Notes: generated by a model from the letters alone, not told the origin. A DNA stretch of 64,000 nucleotides from Shinella zoogloeoides (GCF_020883495.1 NZ_CP086610.1:3365001-3429000); one strand, 5' to 3'; shown: positions 17,990-27,263, counted from the first letter of the stretch. Numbers and translations: made by a program.

Positions 17990-19513
17990 TTACTCGATAT
18001 CGAAGGAGACGCCCTGGGCGAGCGGCAGGGCCTTCGAATAGTTCACCGTGTTGGTGGCGCGGCGCATATAGGCCTTCCAGGCGTCGGAGCCGGATTCGCG
18101 GCCGCCGCCGGTTTCCTTCTCGCCGCCGAATGCGCCGCCGATTTCAGCGCCCGAGGTGCCGATGTTGACATTGGCGATGCCGCAGTCCGAACCGTCGGCC
18201 GACAGGAAGCGCTCGGCTTCCTGAACGTTGAGCGTGAAGATCGACGAGGAGAGGCCGGCCGAAACGGCGTTGTGGTCTTCCAGCACGGCTTCGAAGTCGG
18301 AATACTTCATGACGTAGAGGATCGGCGCGAAGGTCTCTTCGAGAACCGGGCCGGCCTGCTTCGGCATTTCGACGATGGCGGGCTTGACGTAGTAGGCCGT
18401 GTCCTTGCCGGCTTCGGCAACGCGCTCGCCACCGGTGACGGAACCGCCCTCGGCCTTGGCCGCTGCGATTGCCTTCTGCATGCCGTCGAAAGCCTGCTTG
18501 TCGACCAGCGGGCCGACGAGAGCGGAGGTTTCCAGCGGGTTGCCGACGGAAACGCTGGTATAGGCCTTCTTCAGGCGCGGAACGAGCTGGTCATAGACGC
18601 TGTCATGCACGAAGAGGCGGCGCAGCGTGGTGCAGCGCTGGCCGGCGGTGCCCATTGCGCCGAAGGCGATGGCGCGCAGTGCCATGTCGAGGTCGGCCGA
18701 GGGGCAGACGATGCCGGCATTGTTGCCGCCGAGCTCGAGGATCGAGCGGGCGAAACGCTTGGCGAGACGCGGGCCGACTTCCTTGCCCATGCGGGTGGAG
18801 CCGGTGGCCGAGACGAGCGCGACCTTGTGGTTGTCGACGAGGGCTTCACCGATGGTGCGGTCGCCGATAAGGACGATCGACAGGTTTGCCGGGGCATCGC
18901 CGAAGCGGGCAAGCGCGCGCTCGAAGATCGCCTGGCAGGCGAGCGCCGTCAGCGGGGTCTTTTCAGAGGGCTTCCAGACGATGGAATTGCCGGCGACGAG
19001 CGCCAGAGCCGCGTTCCACGACCAGACGGCGACCGGGAAGTTGAAGGCCGAGATGATGCCGACGACGCCGAGCGGGTGCCAGGTTTCCATCATGCGGTGG
19101 CCGGGACGCTCGGTGGCGATCGTCAGGCCGTAGAGCTGGCGGGAGAGACCGACGGCGAAATCGCAGATGTCGATCATTTCCTGCACTTCGCCGAGGCCTT
19201 CGGAGGTGATCTTGCCGGCCTCGATGGAGACGAGGCGGCCGAGATCGGCCTTGGAGGCGCGCAGCTCTTCGCCGAGCAGGCGAACCAGTTCGCCGCGCTT
19301 GGGAGCCGGAACGAGACGCCAGGCCTTGAAGGCTTCGTGGGCGGCATCGATGGCCTTGTTCGTCTCGGCGGCCGAGACGGTCTTCAGCTTGCCGATCTCC
19401 TCGCCGCTGACCGGGCTGAAGGAGGCCATGTCGCCACCCTGCCAGTCGGCGCGGGCAACGCCGAGCTTGTCGAGAAGGGCTGCGGTTTCGGTTTTCACGT
19501 CGACTTTCGTCAT
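17990..19513 (-). CDS. amaB: ALDH7-type aldehyde dehydrogenase (2-aminoadipate semialdehyde / piperideine-6-carboxylate dehydrogenase)
   Basis: The 507-aa enzyme belongs to the aldehyde dehydrogenase superfamily. The motifs are GIISAFNFPVAVWSWNAALA, ELGGNNAGIVCPSADLD and the catalytic-cysteine region GTAGQRCTTLRRLFVHDSVY, which is characteristic of ALDH7/antiquitin. These oxidise 2-aminoadipate semialdehyde (from piperideine-6-carboxylate) to 2-aminoadipate with NAD. The ATG at 19513 has a GGGAGA site. The aminotransferase follows six bases after the stop, and HglS lies upstream on the same strand. The pathway assignment rests on this linkage and on the ALDH7 signature. Confidence 0.87.
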   Translation of the reverse strand: MTKVDVKTETAALLDKLGVARADWQGGDMASFSPVSGEEIGKLKTVSAAETNKAIDAAHEAFKAWRLVPAPKRGELVRLLGEELRASKADLGRLVSIEAGKITSEGLGEVQEMIDICDFAVGLSRQLYGLTIATERPGHRMMETWHPLGVVGIISAFNFPVAVWSWNAALALVAGNSIVWKPSEKTPLTALACQAIFERALARFGDAPANLSIVLIGDRTIGEALVDNHKVALVSATGSTRMGKEVGPRLAKRFARSILELGGNNAGIVCPSADLDMALRAIAFGAMGTAGQRCTTLRRLFVHDSVYDQLVPRLKKAYTSVSVGNPLETSALVGPLVDKQAFDGMQKAIAAAKAEGGSVTGGERVAEAGKDTAYYVKPAIVEMPKQAGPVLEETFAPILYVMKYSDFEAVLEDHNAVSAGLSSSIFTLNVQEAERFLSADGSDCGIANVNIGTSGAEIGGAFGGEKETGGGRESGSDAWKAYMRRATNTVNYSKALPLAQGVSFDIE

Positions 19514-19577
19514 CGGGTATCTCCCTGTTGTCTCTTGGGTCTCTTGGCGCCCGGCAGGCCCGGCGCTTTAATGGTTT

Positions 19578-19614
19578 CACCCCGGCCGTCCGCTTGCGCT
19601 TCCCGTCCGGGGTG
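19578..19614. repeat. Inverted repeat between hglS-like gene and amaB
   Basis: The 8-bp arms CACCCCGG (19578-19585) and CCGGGGTG (19607-19614) enclose a 21-base loop. No T-run follows, so this is a weak terminator or a structured leader at best. Confidence 0.4.
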
Positions 19615-19643
19615 TATCTGTCGTGGAAGGCCTTTGCCGTCCG

Positions 19644-21041
19644 TTATTCCGCGGCTGCCGCCATGTTGACGATGCCGAGGCACATTTCAAGCGAGGCGCG
19701 CTGGATGCCGGCATAGTGGGCGAATTCGTCCAGCACCGTGGCGCCCATATCGCGCTCGAACATCACCTGGTTCGGGCTGGCAACGAAATCCTGCGTCGCG
19801 TCGTCGCCGAGGTTCGACTGGAAGATGCCCGCGGCGCTGACCGGCAGGAAATCCTCGTAGACGATGGGGTCGAACTGGATCAACCCGGCTTCGATGGCGG
19901 TTTCGAGATCGGCGTTGCGGCCGGTGACCGCCTTGCCCTTCTCCGTCAGCGAGTAGCGGAAATAGCCGAGGCCCGCCTTGCGGATGCCGTCCCATGTGTC
20001 GGGGAAGGCCTTGAAGACATCGGCGAGCGCGGCTTCGTATTCGGCGGCATTGGAGCCGTCGGCGGCCGGGCGCACGCGGGCGCGGGTGTCGGTGAGAAGC
20101 CTGTCGTAGAGCGCGCGACCCTTCGGCGTCAGCGCGACGCCGCGCTGTTCGATCTCGCCGAAGCGGGCGGTGTGCGAGCCCTTCTGCCAGCTACCGTCTT
20201 CCGCGATGAAGGAGACGGCCTCTTCCAGCGCCTTGAACGAGGTCTGGCGCAGCAGGATCGGGCAGGTGCGGGTCGGCGGGCCCTCGACGATGGCCTTGGG
20301 GGCGATGCCCTCTTCCGGCATGCGCGCCTGCACCTTGTCGATGTCGAGCGTGCGCGGCGTCAGGTGATTGATGTGCGGCCCCTTGAAGGACACGACGTCG
20401 GCGATCAGGCGGTGCGCATCGTGCAGGCGCTTGTACATGTCGGCGCTGACGATGGCGTGGTCGTGCCAGCGGAAGGTTTCCAGCACCTCGGTGACGAAGC
20501 GGGCGGCGTCCGCGCGGTCCAGCCCGCCGTCGCGCTCGGCCTTCTCGACCAGGGCGATGGCGGCGCTGGTGAAGATCTTGCGGCCGGCGAGAACCGCGGC
20601 GGCTTCTGCGCGCAGCGCTTCATCCGCGATGAGATCGAGGCGGAGCAGCGAGGTGAAGACGCGGAACGGGTTGCGGCTGAGGCTTTCCGCGCCGACCGGA
20701 CGGAAGGCGGTGGAGTGAACCGGCACGCCGGCCGTCGACAGGTCGTAGTAGCCGACCGGGAACATGCCCATGACCGCGAAGACGCGGCGCATCATGGAAA
20801 GCTCTTCCGGCGTGCCGAGGCGGATGGCGCCATGGCGTTCCTCGGAAATACGCTCCAGCGAATCGGTCGCTTCGAGGCGGGTCTTCAGATGCGGGTCGGC
20901 GGCGAGCGTCTCGTCGTTGACCTTGGCGACCAGCGACATCAGCGTGCCGTAGGCCGGAACCTCGTCGCGATACATGGCGGACATGGCGGCGGAAAAATCC
21001 GAGCGGATCTTGTCGACGGAAATGTACGAATTTGCTTTCAT
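19644..21041 (-). CDS. hglS: 2-oxoadipate dioxygenase/decarboxylase (DUF1338, HglS/YdcJ family)
   Basis: HglS is a non-haem iron VOC-fold enzyme that converts 2-oxoadipate to D-2-hydroxyglutarate in lysine catabolism. The 465-aa product starts MKANSYISVDKIRSDFSAAM and continues with RDEVPAYGTLMSLVAKVN, typical of the DUF1338 family. Other family features are FKGPHINHLTPRTLDID (containing a probable iron-ligand His), GPPTRTCPILLRQTSFKAL and a late glutamate-rich region YEDFLPVSAAGIFQSNL. ATG 21041 gives the usual N-terminus; an in-frame ATG at 21056 also exists. It is divergent from a LysR regulator and upstream of amaB, consistent with the aminoadipate route. Confidence 0.9.
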   Translation of the reverse strand: MKANSYISVDKIRSDFSAAMSAMYRDEVPAYGTLMSLVAKVNDETLAADPHLKTRLEATDSLERISEERHGAIRLGTPEELSMMRRVFAVMGMFPVGYYDLSTAGVPVHSTAFRPVGAESLSRNPFRVFTSLLRLDLIADEALRAEAAAVLAGRKIFTSAAIALVEKAERDGGLDRADAARFVTEVLETFRWHDHAIVSADMYKRLHDAHRLIADVVSFKGPHINHLTPRTLDIDKVQARMPEEGIAPKAIVEGPPTRTCPILLRQTSFKALEEAVSFIAEDGSWQKGSHTARFGEIEQRGVALTPKGRALYDRLLTDTRARVRPAADGSNAAEYEAALADVFKAFPDTWDGIRKAGLGYFRYSLTEKGKAVTGRNADLETAIEAGLIQFDPIVYEDFLPVSAAGIFQSNLGDDATQDFVASPNQVMFERDMGATVLDEFAHYAGIQRASLEMCLGIVNMAAAAE

Positions 21042-21156
21042 GGGAAGCGGTCTCATCTTACAAGGAGGGAGGCCCTGTTCATTCTCAAAACGGATAATAC
21101 CGGATCGTTTCCTTCAGCGATTGCGACCGTTCTGACTATGTTGATGCGAGGAAAGA

Positions 21157-22053
21157 ATGAAGCTCAGTCGCAGGCTGATCCCGGACGTCACCACGCTGCA
21201 GGCGTTCGAATGCGCCGCCCGCCATGGCAGTTTCACGCAGGCCGCCCATGAGCTGAATCTCACCCAGAGCGCCGTCAGCCGCCAGATCAAGGACCTCGAG
21301 GAACAGCTCGGCGTGCTGCTCTTCGAGCGCGTGCGCCAGCGCGTCGTGCTGTCCGACGACGGCCGTCGCTTCCTGCCGGAAGTGCGCAAGCTGCTGCACC
21401 AGACGGAAGAGACCATGCTGCGCGCCATGGCCTCGGCCTCCTCCGAGCACAGCCTTGCCATCGCCACCCTGCCGACCTTCGGCAGCCGCTGGCTGACGCC
21501 GCGCATTCCGGCCTTCCTTGCCGAGCATCCCGGCACGATCATCAACATCGCCTCGCGCTCCGCGCCCTTCGATTTCGACGAGGAGAATTTCGACCTCGCG
21601 ATCCATTACGGCCAGCCCGTCTGGGCGCGCGCGGCCTGCTCTTATCTCTGCAGCGAGGAAATCCTGCCGGCGGCAAGCCCCGAACTCCTGAAATCCTGGC
21701 CCCTTTCCGAACCGAAGGACCTGGAGCAGGCGCCGCTGCTGCATCTCGCCACGCGGCCGAAGCTCTGGGCACAATGGTTCGAGCTGAACGGCGGCTCCGC
21801 CGACACCGCCTATCGCGGCCACCGCTTCGACCAGTTCGCCATGGTCATCGAATCGGCCGTCGCCGGCCTCGGCTTCGCGCTGCTGCCGAAATACCTGATC
21901 GAGCAGGAGCTTGCGACCGGCCGCCTCTGCGTCGTTTTCGACCGGCCGATGGAAATGGAGAACAGCTATTATCTCGTCGTTCCCGAGGGAAAGCTGGAGA
22001 ACCCGCTGAGCCAGGCCTTTCGCGCCTGGATCGCCAGGCAGATGCCGAAATAA
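21157..22053 (+). CDS. LysR-family transcriptional regulator (GcvA-like)
   Basis: The 298-aa LysR protein has its helix-turn-helix at residues 10-70 (LQAFECAARHGSFTQAAHEL, then LTQSAVSRQIKDLEEQLGV) and a periplasmic-binding-like effector domain. The C-terminal AGLGFALLPKYLIEQELATG is of GcvA type. ATG 21157 is preceded by GAGGAAAG. It is divergent from the HglS gene and followed by the pipecolate-oxidase-like gene, so it likely activates the lysine/aminoadipate genes on both sides, with a pathway intermediate as coinducer. Confidence 0.9.
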   Translation: MKLSRRLIPDVTTLQAFECAARHGSFTQAAHELNLTQSAVSRQIKDLEEQLGVLLFERVRQRVVLSDDGRRFLPEVRKLLHQTEETMLRAMASASSEHSLAIATLPTFGSRWLTPRIPAFLAEHPGTIINIASRSAPFDFDEENFDLAIHYGQPVWARAACSYLCSEEILPAASPELLKSWPLSEPKDLEQAPLLHLATRPKLWAQWFELNGGSADTAYRGHRFDQFAMVIESAVAGLGFALLPKYLIEQELATGRLCVVFDRPMEMENSYYLVVPEGKLENPLSQAFRAWIARQMPK

Positions 22054-22171
22054 CGGGACAGGCCCGCTTCATGCGGAGGGGGCATGACCCGGTGCCGATT
22101 TTTTGCTTTAGTGGAAGGGCCGCATCGTCGATGGTGCGATGACGATCCTCCTTCCGAAAAGACAGACCACC

Positions 22172-23455
22172 ATGCTCAACGACCCGCGCTCCCATGGCCT
22201 CTGGGAGATGACCGCCCCATCCGCCCCTGAAACTGTCGCCTTCTCCGGCAAGGCGGAAGCGGACGTGGTGATCGTCGGCGGCGGCTATACCGGCTTCTCG
22301 ACCGCGCTGCATCTTGCCGAACGCGGCACGCGGGTGATCCTGCTGGAAGGCGCGGAGATCGGTTATGGCGGCTCGGGCCGCAATGTGGGCCTCGTCAATG
22401 CCGGCATGTGGGTAATGCCGGACGAACTGCCCGGCGTGCTCGGCGACCTCTACGGCAGCCGCCTGCTCGAACTGCTCGGCAATGCACCGCGCCTCGTCTT
22501 CGACCTCGTCGAGAAACACCAGATCGACTGCGAGATCAATCCGGCCGGCACGCTGCACTGCGCCGTCGGCCAGTCCGGCCTCGACGAACTGAAGCAGCGC
22601 GCCGAGCAATGGGCGCGCCGCGGCGCGCCGGTGCGTCTGCTCGATGCCGCCGAGACGGCCGCCAAGGTCGGCACCGATGCCTATACCGGCGCGCTGCTCG
22701 ACATGCGCGCCGGCACGATCCAGCCGCTCGCCTATGCGCGCGGCCTTGCCCGCGCCGCGATTGCCGCCGGCGCGAATGTCTTCACCGGCAGCCCCGTGAC
22801 GGGCGCTGAGCGAAACGGCAAGCGCTGGACGGTCAACACCGCGCGCGGTTCCGTGACGGCGGACTGGGTGGTGGTCGCGACGAACGCCTATACGGTCGCC
22901 CCGTGGAACGAGGTGCGCGCCGAGCTCGTGCATCTTCCCTATTTCAACTTCGCCACCGTGCCGCTGTCGGCGGAGATGCAGGCGAAGATCCTGCCGGAAA
23001 AGCAGGGCGCGTGGGATACGCGGGAAGTCCTCTCCTCCTTCCGCTTCGACAAGCGCGGCCGTCTGGTCTTCGGCAGCGTCGGGGCGCTACGCGGCACCGG
23101 CACGGGCATCCACAAGGCCTGGGCGCGCCGCGCTCTGAAAAAACTGTTCCCTGAGATCGGCGACGTCGCCTTCGAGGCCGAATGGTACGGCAAGATCGGC
23201 ATGACGACCGACAACCTGCCGCGCTTCCATCGCCTTGCCGACAATGTCGTCGGCTTTTCTGGCTATAACGGCCGCGGCATCGCTCCCGGTACCGTCTTCG
23301 GCCGCACGCTCGCCCAGCTCGTTTCCGGCGAGATCGCCGAAATGGACCTGCCACTGCCGGTCACCGATCCGGAAGCCCAGTCCTTCCGCTCGGTGCGGGA
23401 AGGCTATTACGAACTCGGCGCGCAGATCGCCCATTTCGCCGGCGCGCGCATCTAG
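22172..23455 (+). CDS. amaA: FAD-dependent oxidoreductase, L-pipecolate oxidase-like
   Basis: The 427-aa flavoprotein of the DAO family begins MLNDPRSHGLWEMTAPSAPE, matching my memory of the Pseudomonas putida AmaA-type N-terminus. The FAD loop is VVIVGGGYTGFSTALHLAER, followed by IGYGGSGRNVGLVNAGMW and the C-terminal FSGYNGRGIAPGTVFGRTLA. AmaA oxidises L-pipecolate to piperideine-6-carboxylate, the substrate side of the ALDH7 enzyme nearby. An upstream in-frame ATG at 22139 is possible; 22172 is chosen by family N-terminus. A terminator follows. Confidence 0.8.
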   Translation: MLNDPRSHGLWEMTAPSAPETVAFSGKAEADVVIVGGGYTGFSTALHLAERGTRVILLEGAEIGYGGSGRNVGLVNAGMWVMPDELPGVLGDLYGSRLLELLGNAPRLVFDLVEKHQIDCEINPAGTLHCAVGQSGLDELKQRAEQWARRGAPVRLLDAAETAAKVGTDAYTGALLDMRAGTIQPLAYARGLARAAIAAGANVFTGSPVTGAERNGKRWTVNTARGSVTADWVVVATNAYTVAPWNEVRAELVHLPYFNFATVPLSAEMQAKILPEKQGAWDTREVLSSFRFDKRGRLVFGSVGALRGTGTGIHKAWARRALKKLFPEIGDVAFEAEWYGKIGMTTDNLPRFHRLADNVVGFSGYNGRGIAPGTVFGRTLAQLVSGEIAEMDLPLPVTDPEAQSFRSVREGYYELGAQIAHFAGARI

Positions 23456-23476
23456 GTAACCCGCCCTAAAAGCAGA

Positions 23477-23508
23477 AAGGCCGGCGTTTCCGCCGGCCTT
23501 TTCGTTTG
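23477..23508. terminator. Terminator between convergent amaA and purU
   Basis: A perfect 10-bp stem, AAGGCCGGCG / CGCCGGCCTT with a TTTC loop, is followed by TTCGTTTG on the plus strand. It sits 21 bases after the amaA-like stop and ends next to the convergent purU stop. Confidence 0.82.
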
Positions 23509-24393
23509 TCAGCCCATGCGCTCGGAGGCGTAGGAGCCGGGCGACGGCGGGAAGACGATGGTCTTGTTGCCGTTCATGAAGACGCGGTGATGGATATGGG
23601 CATGCACGGCGCGGGCCAGAACCTGGCTCTCCACGTCGCGGCCGATCGAGACATAGTCCTCCGCCGACTGCGCATGCGTGATACGCGCGACGTCCTGCTC
23701 GATGATCGGACCTTCATCGAGGTCCTCGGTGACGTAGTGCGCCGTCGCGCCGATCAGCTTCACGCCGCGCTCGAAGGCCTGCTTGTAGGGGTTCGCCCCC
23801 TTGAAGGACGGCAGGAACGAGTGGTGGATGTTGATGATGCGGCCCGACATCTTCTTGCAGACCGCATCCGACAGAACCTGCATGTAGCGGGCGAGAACGA
23901 TCAGCTCGGCGCCGGACTGCTCGACCACTTCCATCAGCCGCGCCTCAGCCTGCGGCTTGTTCTCCTTCGTCACCTTGATGTGGTGGAAGGGGATGTCGTG
24001 GTTGACGATGACCTTCTGGTAATCGAAGTGGTTGGAGACGACGCCGACGATGTCGATCGGCAATGCGCCGATCTTCCAGCGGTAGAGCAGGTCGTTGAGG
24101 CAATGGCCGAAGCGCGAGACCATGAGCAGCACCTTCATGCGCTCGTCGCTGTCGTTGAAGCGGTATGTCATCGCATATTTCTTGGCGACCGGGGCAAAGC
24201 CCGACTTGATGTCGTCTTCCGACACGCCTTCCTGCGACAGGAAGGTGAGGCGCATGAAGAACAGGCCCGTCTCCAGATCGTCGAACTGCGACGAATCGGA
24301 GATGTAGCACCCCTTCTCGGCGAGGTAGCCGGTGATCGCAGCGACGATGCCGCGGGTCGATTGGCAGGTTACGGTCAGGACGTGGCTTTTCAT
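23509..24393 (-). CDS. purU: Formyltetrahydrofolate deformylase
   Basis: PurU hydrolyses 10-formyl-tetrahydrofolate to formate and THF, balancing one-carbon pools. The 294-aa protein has an N-terminal ACT domain (SHVLTVTCQSTRGIVAAITG) and a C-terminal formyl-transferase-type hydrolase domain. The latter contains GRIINIHHSFLPSFKGANPY (His of the HxSxLPxxxG motif) and IGATAHYVTEDLDEGPIIEQ. ATG 24393 is the family start. It is transcribed alone on the minus strand. In Rhizobiaceae it often accompanies methylated-glycine catabolism, but no such genes are seen here. Confidence 0.93.
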   Translation of the reverse strand: MKSHVLTVTCQSTRGIVAAITGYLAEKGCYISDSSQFDDLETGLFFMRLTFLSQEGVSEDDIKSGFAPVAKKYAMTYRFNDSDERMKVLLMVSRFGHCLNDLLYRWKIGALPIDIVGVVSNHFDYQKVIVNHDIPFHHIKVTKENKPQAEARLMEVVEQSGAELIVLARYMQVLSDAVCKKMSGRIINIHHSFLPSFKGANPYKQAFERGVKLIGATAHYVTEDLDEGPIIEQDVARITHAQSAEDYVSIGRDVESQVLARAVHAHIHHRVFMNGNKTIVFPPSPGSYASERMG

Positions 24394-24699
24394 CGGTTTC
24401 AATCTCGCGTTCGGCCGGTGCGGGGGCAGGCAACGGCGATCCCCTCTTGATGCGCCGCACATAACGGCTCGGCGCATATTTCAGGCTGCCTGCGGCGGCG
24501 CAAGCCCTGCAATGGCGAGAAGCTACGCCTGCTCCTTTCAGGAATCCCTCCGGTTCGCGACATCCAATGCGTCGAAAATGCCAAGAGATGCGATCCGCTT
24601 TCCGCAAATGCCGGAATCGATGACGCAGAGGCAAATTCCCGCTAGACACTATTATGGACGCATGTTCTACATAATGGACATATTTGACCGGAGCACATC
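24394..24699. other. Intergenic control region between purU and the TIM-barrel gene
   Basis: No gene is supported in these 306 bases. The right end holds two copies of a TATGGAC-type sequence exactly 20 bases apart (24651-24660 and 24671-24680), described separately. It must carry both the purU promoter and that of the plus-strand gene at 24700. Confidence 0.6.
24651..24680 (+). promoter_or_regulatory. Direct repeat, candidate IclR operator (site 1)
   Basis: ATTATGGACG (24651-24660) and ATAATGGACA (24671-24680) match at 8 of 10 positions and are spaced two helical turns apart, just upstream of the gene at 24700. ATAATGGAC occurs again, exactly, at 34077-34085 in the IclR/ABC-transporter control region. 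The shared sequence suggests one regulator for both. Confidence 0.5.
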
Positions 24700-25887
24700 A
24701 TGCATCTTTCCATGTGGACCTATCCCTGGGACATTCAGGACCAGGGGCTCGAAACGCTCGCCGCCGACCTTGCCGGCCGCGCCGGGCTGAACACGGTCAG
24801 CATGGCGACCTCCTATCACGCCGGCCGCTTCCTGCAGCCGCGCAGCCCGCAGCAGAAAGCCTATTTCCCGGAAGACGGAACGATCTATTTCCGCCCGGAC
24901 GAAAGCCTCTGGCAGGGCAAGGAAATCCAGCCGCTGGTGGCGCAGAACCTCATCGAGCGCGGCGACATGCTAGAAGCGCTGACCAAAGCGCGCGCGACGA
25001 CCGGCCTCAAGGTCTCCTGCTGGACGGTCTGCCTGCACAATACCCGCCTCGGCACGCTGCATCCCGACCACGTGACCCGCAACGCCTTCGGCAACGCCAA
25101 CTACTACAATCTCTGCCCCTCCAGCCCGGCGGCGCGCGACTATGTCGTCACGCTCGTTCGCGACATCACGGTGAACTACAAGCCGGACATGCTGGAGCTG
25201 GAAAGCCCCAACTTCATGGGTTACGCCCATGAACATCATCACGAGAAGGACGGCGTCGGCCTCAATGCCGAGGACGATTTCCTGCTCTCGCTCTGCTTCT
25301 GCGACCATTGCACGGCCCGGGCCCAGAAGGCGGGCGTGCCCGTGGACGCCGCGCGCAAGACCGTGGTGCGCTTCATCGCGGAGACCTGCGAGCGGGCCGT
25401 GCCGGAAAAACAGTTCGCCGATTTCCCCGAAGCCGGCATCGACGCCTTCCGCGCCTATCCCGAACTCCACGCTTTCCTCGCATGGCGCACGGAGCCGGTG
25501 ACGAGCCTGATCGGCGCGATCAAGGCCGCCGCAGACCCGGCGACACGCATCGTGCTGATCGACCTCAAGGACGCCTGGCTCGGCGGCGTCGATCTCGACG
25601 CGGTCGGCAAGCTCTGCGACGGGGCGATCCTCTGCTGCTACGACATGACGCCGGAAGCCGTGGGCGAGGTCATCCGCACCGGCCGGGCGATTCTTGGCCC
25701 GGACAAATTCCTCGGACTGGGCCTGCGCGTCTTCTATCCGGAAGTCGACGGCCCCGAGATCCTGACGGCGCGCGTGAAAAACGCCGTCGAAGCGGGCGTC
25801 GACGGCGTCAATTTCTACAATTACGGTCTCATTCCCGCAAAACGCCTCGACTGGGTGGGCGAGACGGTCGCGGCCATCAGCCGCTGA
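24700..25887 (+). CDS. TIM-barrel-like protein of unknown function
   Basis: I do not recognise a characterised family. The 395-aa protein has no signal peptide and an alternating strand/helix pattern suggesting a (beta/alpha)8 barrel, resembling uncharacterised glycoside-hydrolase-like proteins. Notable features are LELESPNFMGYAHEHHHEK with a His cluster, a C-x-C-x2-C site (LCFCDHCTARA, possible metal site), LIDLKDAWLGGVDLDAVGKL and the late GVDGVNFYNYGLIPAKRL. GGAG precedes ATG 24700. It is convergent with the deacylase (11-base overlap) and carries the same putative operator as the distant transporter operon, so it probably acts in the same catabolic pathway. Confidence 0.7.
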   Translation: MHLSMWTYPWDIQDQGLETLAADLAGRAGLNTVSMATSYHAGRFLQPRSPQQKAYFPEDGTIYFRPDESLWQGKEIQPLVAQNLIERGDMLEALTKARATTGLKVSCWTVCLHNTRLGTLHPDHVTRNAFGNANYYNLCPSSPAARDYVVTLVRDITVNYKPDMLELESPNFMGYAHEHHHEKDGVGLNAEDDFLLSLCFCDHCTARAQKAGVPVDAARKTVVRFIAETCERAVPEKQFADFPEAGIDAFRAYPELHAFLAWRTEPVTSLIGAIKAAADPATRIVLIDLKDAWLGGVDLDAVGKLCDGAILCCYDMTPEAVGEVIRTGRAILGPDKFLGLGLRVFYPEVDGPEILTARVKNAVEAGVDGVNFYNYGLIPAKRLDWVGETVAAISR

Positions 25888-26890
25888 TCGGCTCGGCCGC
25901 CTGGATCAGGCAATCGCCCGCCTGGCTGTCGGTGTGCAGCCGATGGGAAATGACAATGCCGCCTTCGGCAAAGCGCAGCGCCTCTTCCGGCTGATCCAGC
26001 CGTTCCAGATCGTGATACCAGCCGGCAAGATCGCCGGCGGCAACACGCGCGCCGAGCGCAACCGCCGGCTCGAACCAGCCGCGCCGGTTGGCATAGATGC
26101 CCTGGCTGTGCCGCGAGAGCGAGAGAAGCTGCAGGTCCGGCGAGGCGGGCAGCGCCTGCCGCGAGAGAACCGGCCCCTCCGTAATGCCGAGCGCCACGAG
26201 CAGGCGGTCGATCGCCGCCGCCGTGAAGGCCATGCTGTCGGGCGTCACCGTACCGCCGCCGCCGAATTCGCCGGAAAGACCGATCGTGCCCGCACGGCCC
26301 GCCGCACCCATCGAGGTCGGCGCTGCCGGCCCGTTGTCGGCAATGAAGGCGTGGCCCGCGCCCATGGCCCGCATCAGCTCCAGCGAGCGCTGGAAACGCG
26401 CCGGATCGGCCTGCCGCTCGATGAGCGTGCAGGCGAGATGGGCCATGGAGGTGCCGCCTGAATGCAGGTCCAGCACAGCCTCGTGCTGCGGAAACAGGAC
26501 ATGCTCCAGGAAATGGGCAAGCCGCGCCGTCGGCGTGCCAGCGGGGTCGCCCGGGAAGGCGCGGTTGAGATTGCCGCCGTCGAAGGGCGAGCAGCGCCGG
26601 GCCGCCATCACCGCCGGCAGGTTCGCCATGGGCAGGATGGTGACAGCGCCGCGAATTTTTGCAACGTCGAGCAGCCGCATCAACCGGCCGAGTTGCAGTT
26701 CGCCCTCATATTCGTCGCCGTGATTGCCCGCCATGAGCAGGAGACTCGGCCCCGCGCCGTTCTTCAGGCGCAGGATCGGGATGCGAATCTGGTAATAGGG
26801 CGAGCGGTCGACGGAATAGGGGATGGCGAGATGGCCGTCCTGCCGACCCTCGGCCGCAAAATCGATCGGGTTGACGACGCCGCTATGCAT
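25877..26890 (-). CDS. Succinylglutamate desuccinylase/aspartoacylase-family deacylase (DoeB/EutE-like)
   Basis: This 337-aa zinc carboxypeptidase-fold hydrolase has the metal motif LLMAGNHGDEYEGELQLGRL (His and Glu ligands), NLNRAFPGDPAGTPTARLAH and the third-ligand region AVLDLHSGGTSMAHLA. The family removes acyl groups from N-acyl amino acids, for example N-acetyl-diaminobutyrate in ectoine use. Here, beside a D-serine-dehydratase-like enzyme and RidA, it probably frees an amino acid from an N-acylated substrate. It is the last gene of the minus-strand operon; the gap to RidA is two bases. Confidence 0.83.
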   Translation of the reverse strand: MHSGVVNPIDFAAEGRQDGHLAIPYSVDRSPYYQIRIPILRLKNGAGPSLLLMAGNHGDEYEGELQLGRLMRLLDVAKIRGAVTILPMANLPAVMAARRCSPFDGGNLNRAFPGDPAGTPTARLAHFLEHVLFPQHEAVLDLHSGGTSMAHLACTLIERQADPARFQRSLELMRAMGAGHAFIADNGPAAPTSMGAAGRAGTIGLSGEFGGGGTVTPDSMAFTAAAIDRLLVALGITEGPVLSRQALPASPDLQLLSLSRHSQGIYANRRGWFEPAVALGARVAAGDLAGWYHDLERLDQPEEALRFAEGGIVISHRLHTDSQAGDCLIQAAEPISG

Positions 26891-26892
26891 GG

Positions 26893-27237
26893 TCAGAGCG
26901 CCGCGACGGCGGTCATCTCGACGCGCAGGTCCGGGTCGGCAAGGCGTGCCTCGACGCAGGCGCGGGCCGGCGGGTTCACCGGGTCGATCCAGGCGTCATA
27001 GACGCTGTTCATGGCGTCGAAATCGACGATGGCCGGGAGGAAGACGTTGACGGCGAGGAGCTTCGAACGGTCTGTGCCGGCTTCCTTGAGCAGCGCGTCG
27101 ATCTTGCCGAGCACGTCGCGCGTCTGGTCCTCGATGCCGGCCTTGCGGTTTTCCGCGACCTGGCCGGCAATGTAGACGAGACCGCCATAGGAGACGGCCT
27201 GGCTCATGCGCGAGCCCTTCTGGTAACGCTGGATCAT
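26893..27237 (-). CDS. ridA: RidA-family enamine/imine deaminase
   Basis: RidA proteins hydrolyse reactive enamines and imines, such as 2-aminoacrylate, released by PLP dehydratases. The 114-aa protein has the family core GGLVYIAGQVAENRKAGIED, VNVFLPAIVDFDAMNSVYDA and the active-site arginine region NPPARACVEARLADPDL. Placement directly downstream of a D-serine-dehydratase-like gene is functionally coherent: the dehydratase makes the enamine and RidA clears it. It is a small cytosolic trimer by family knowledge. Confidence 0.88.
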   Translation of the reverse strand: MIQRYQKGSRMSQAVSYGGLVYIAGQVAENRKAGIEDQTRDVLGKIDALLKEAGTDRSKLLAVNVFLPAIVDFDAMNSVYDAWIDPVNPPARACVEARLADPDLRVEMTAVAAL

Positions 27238-27263
27238 GGTGTTTTCCTTTCGTCCTGGGAGGA

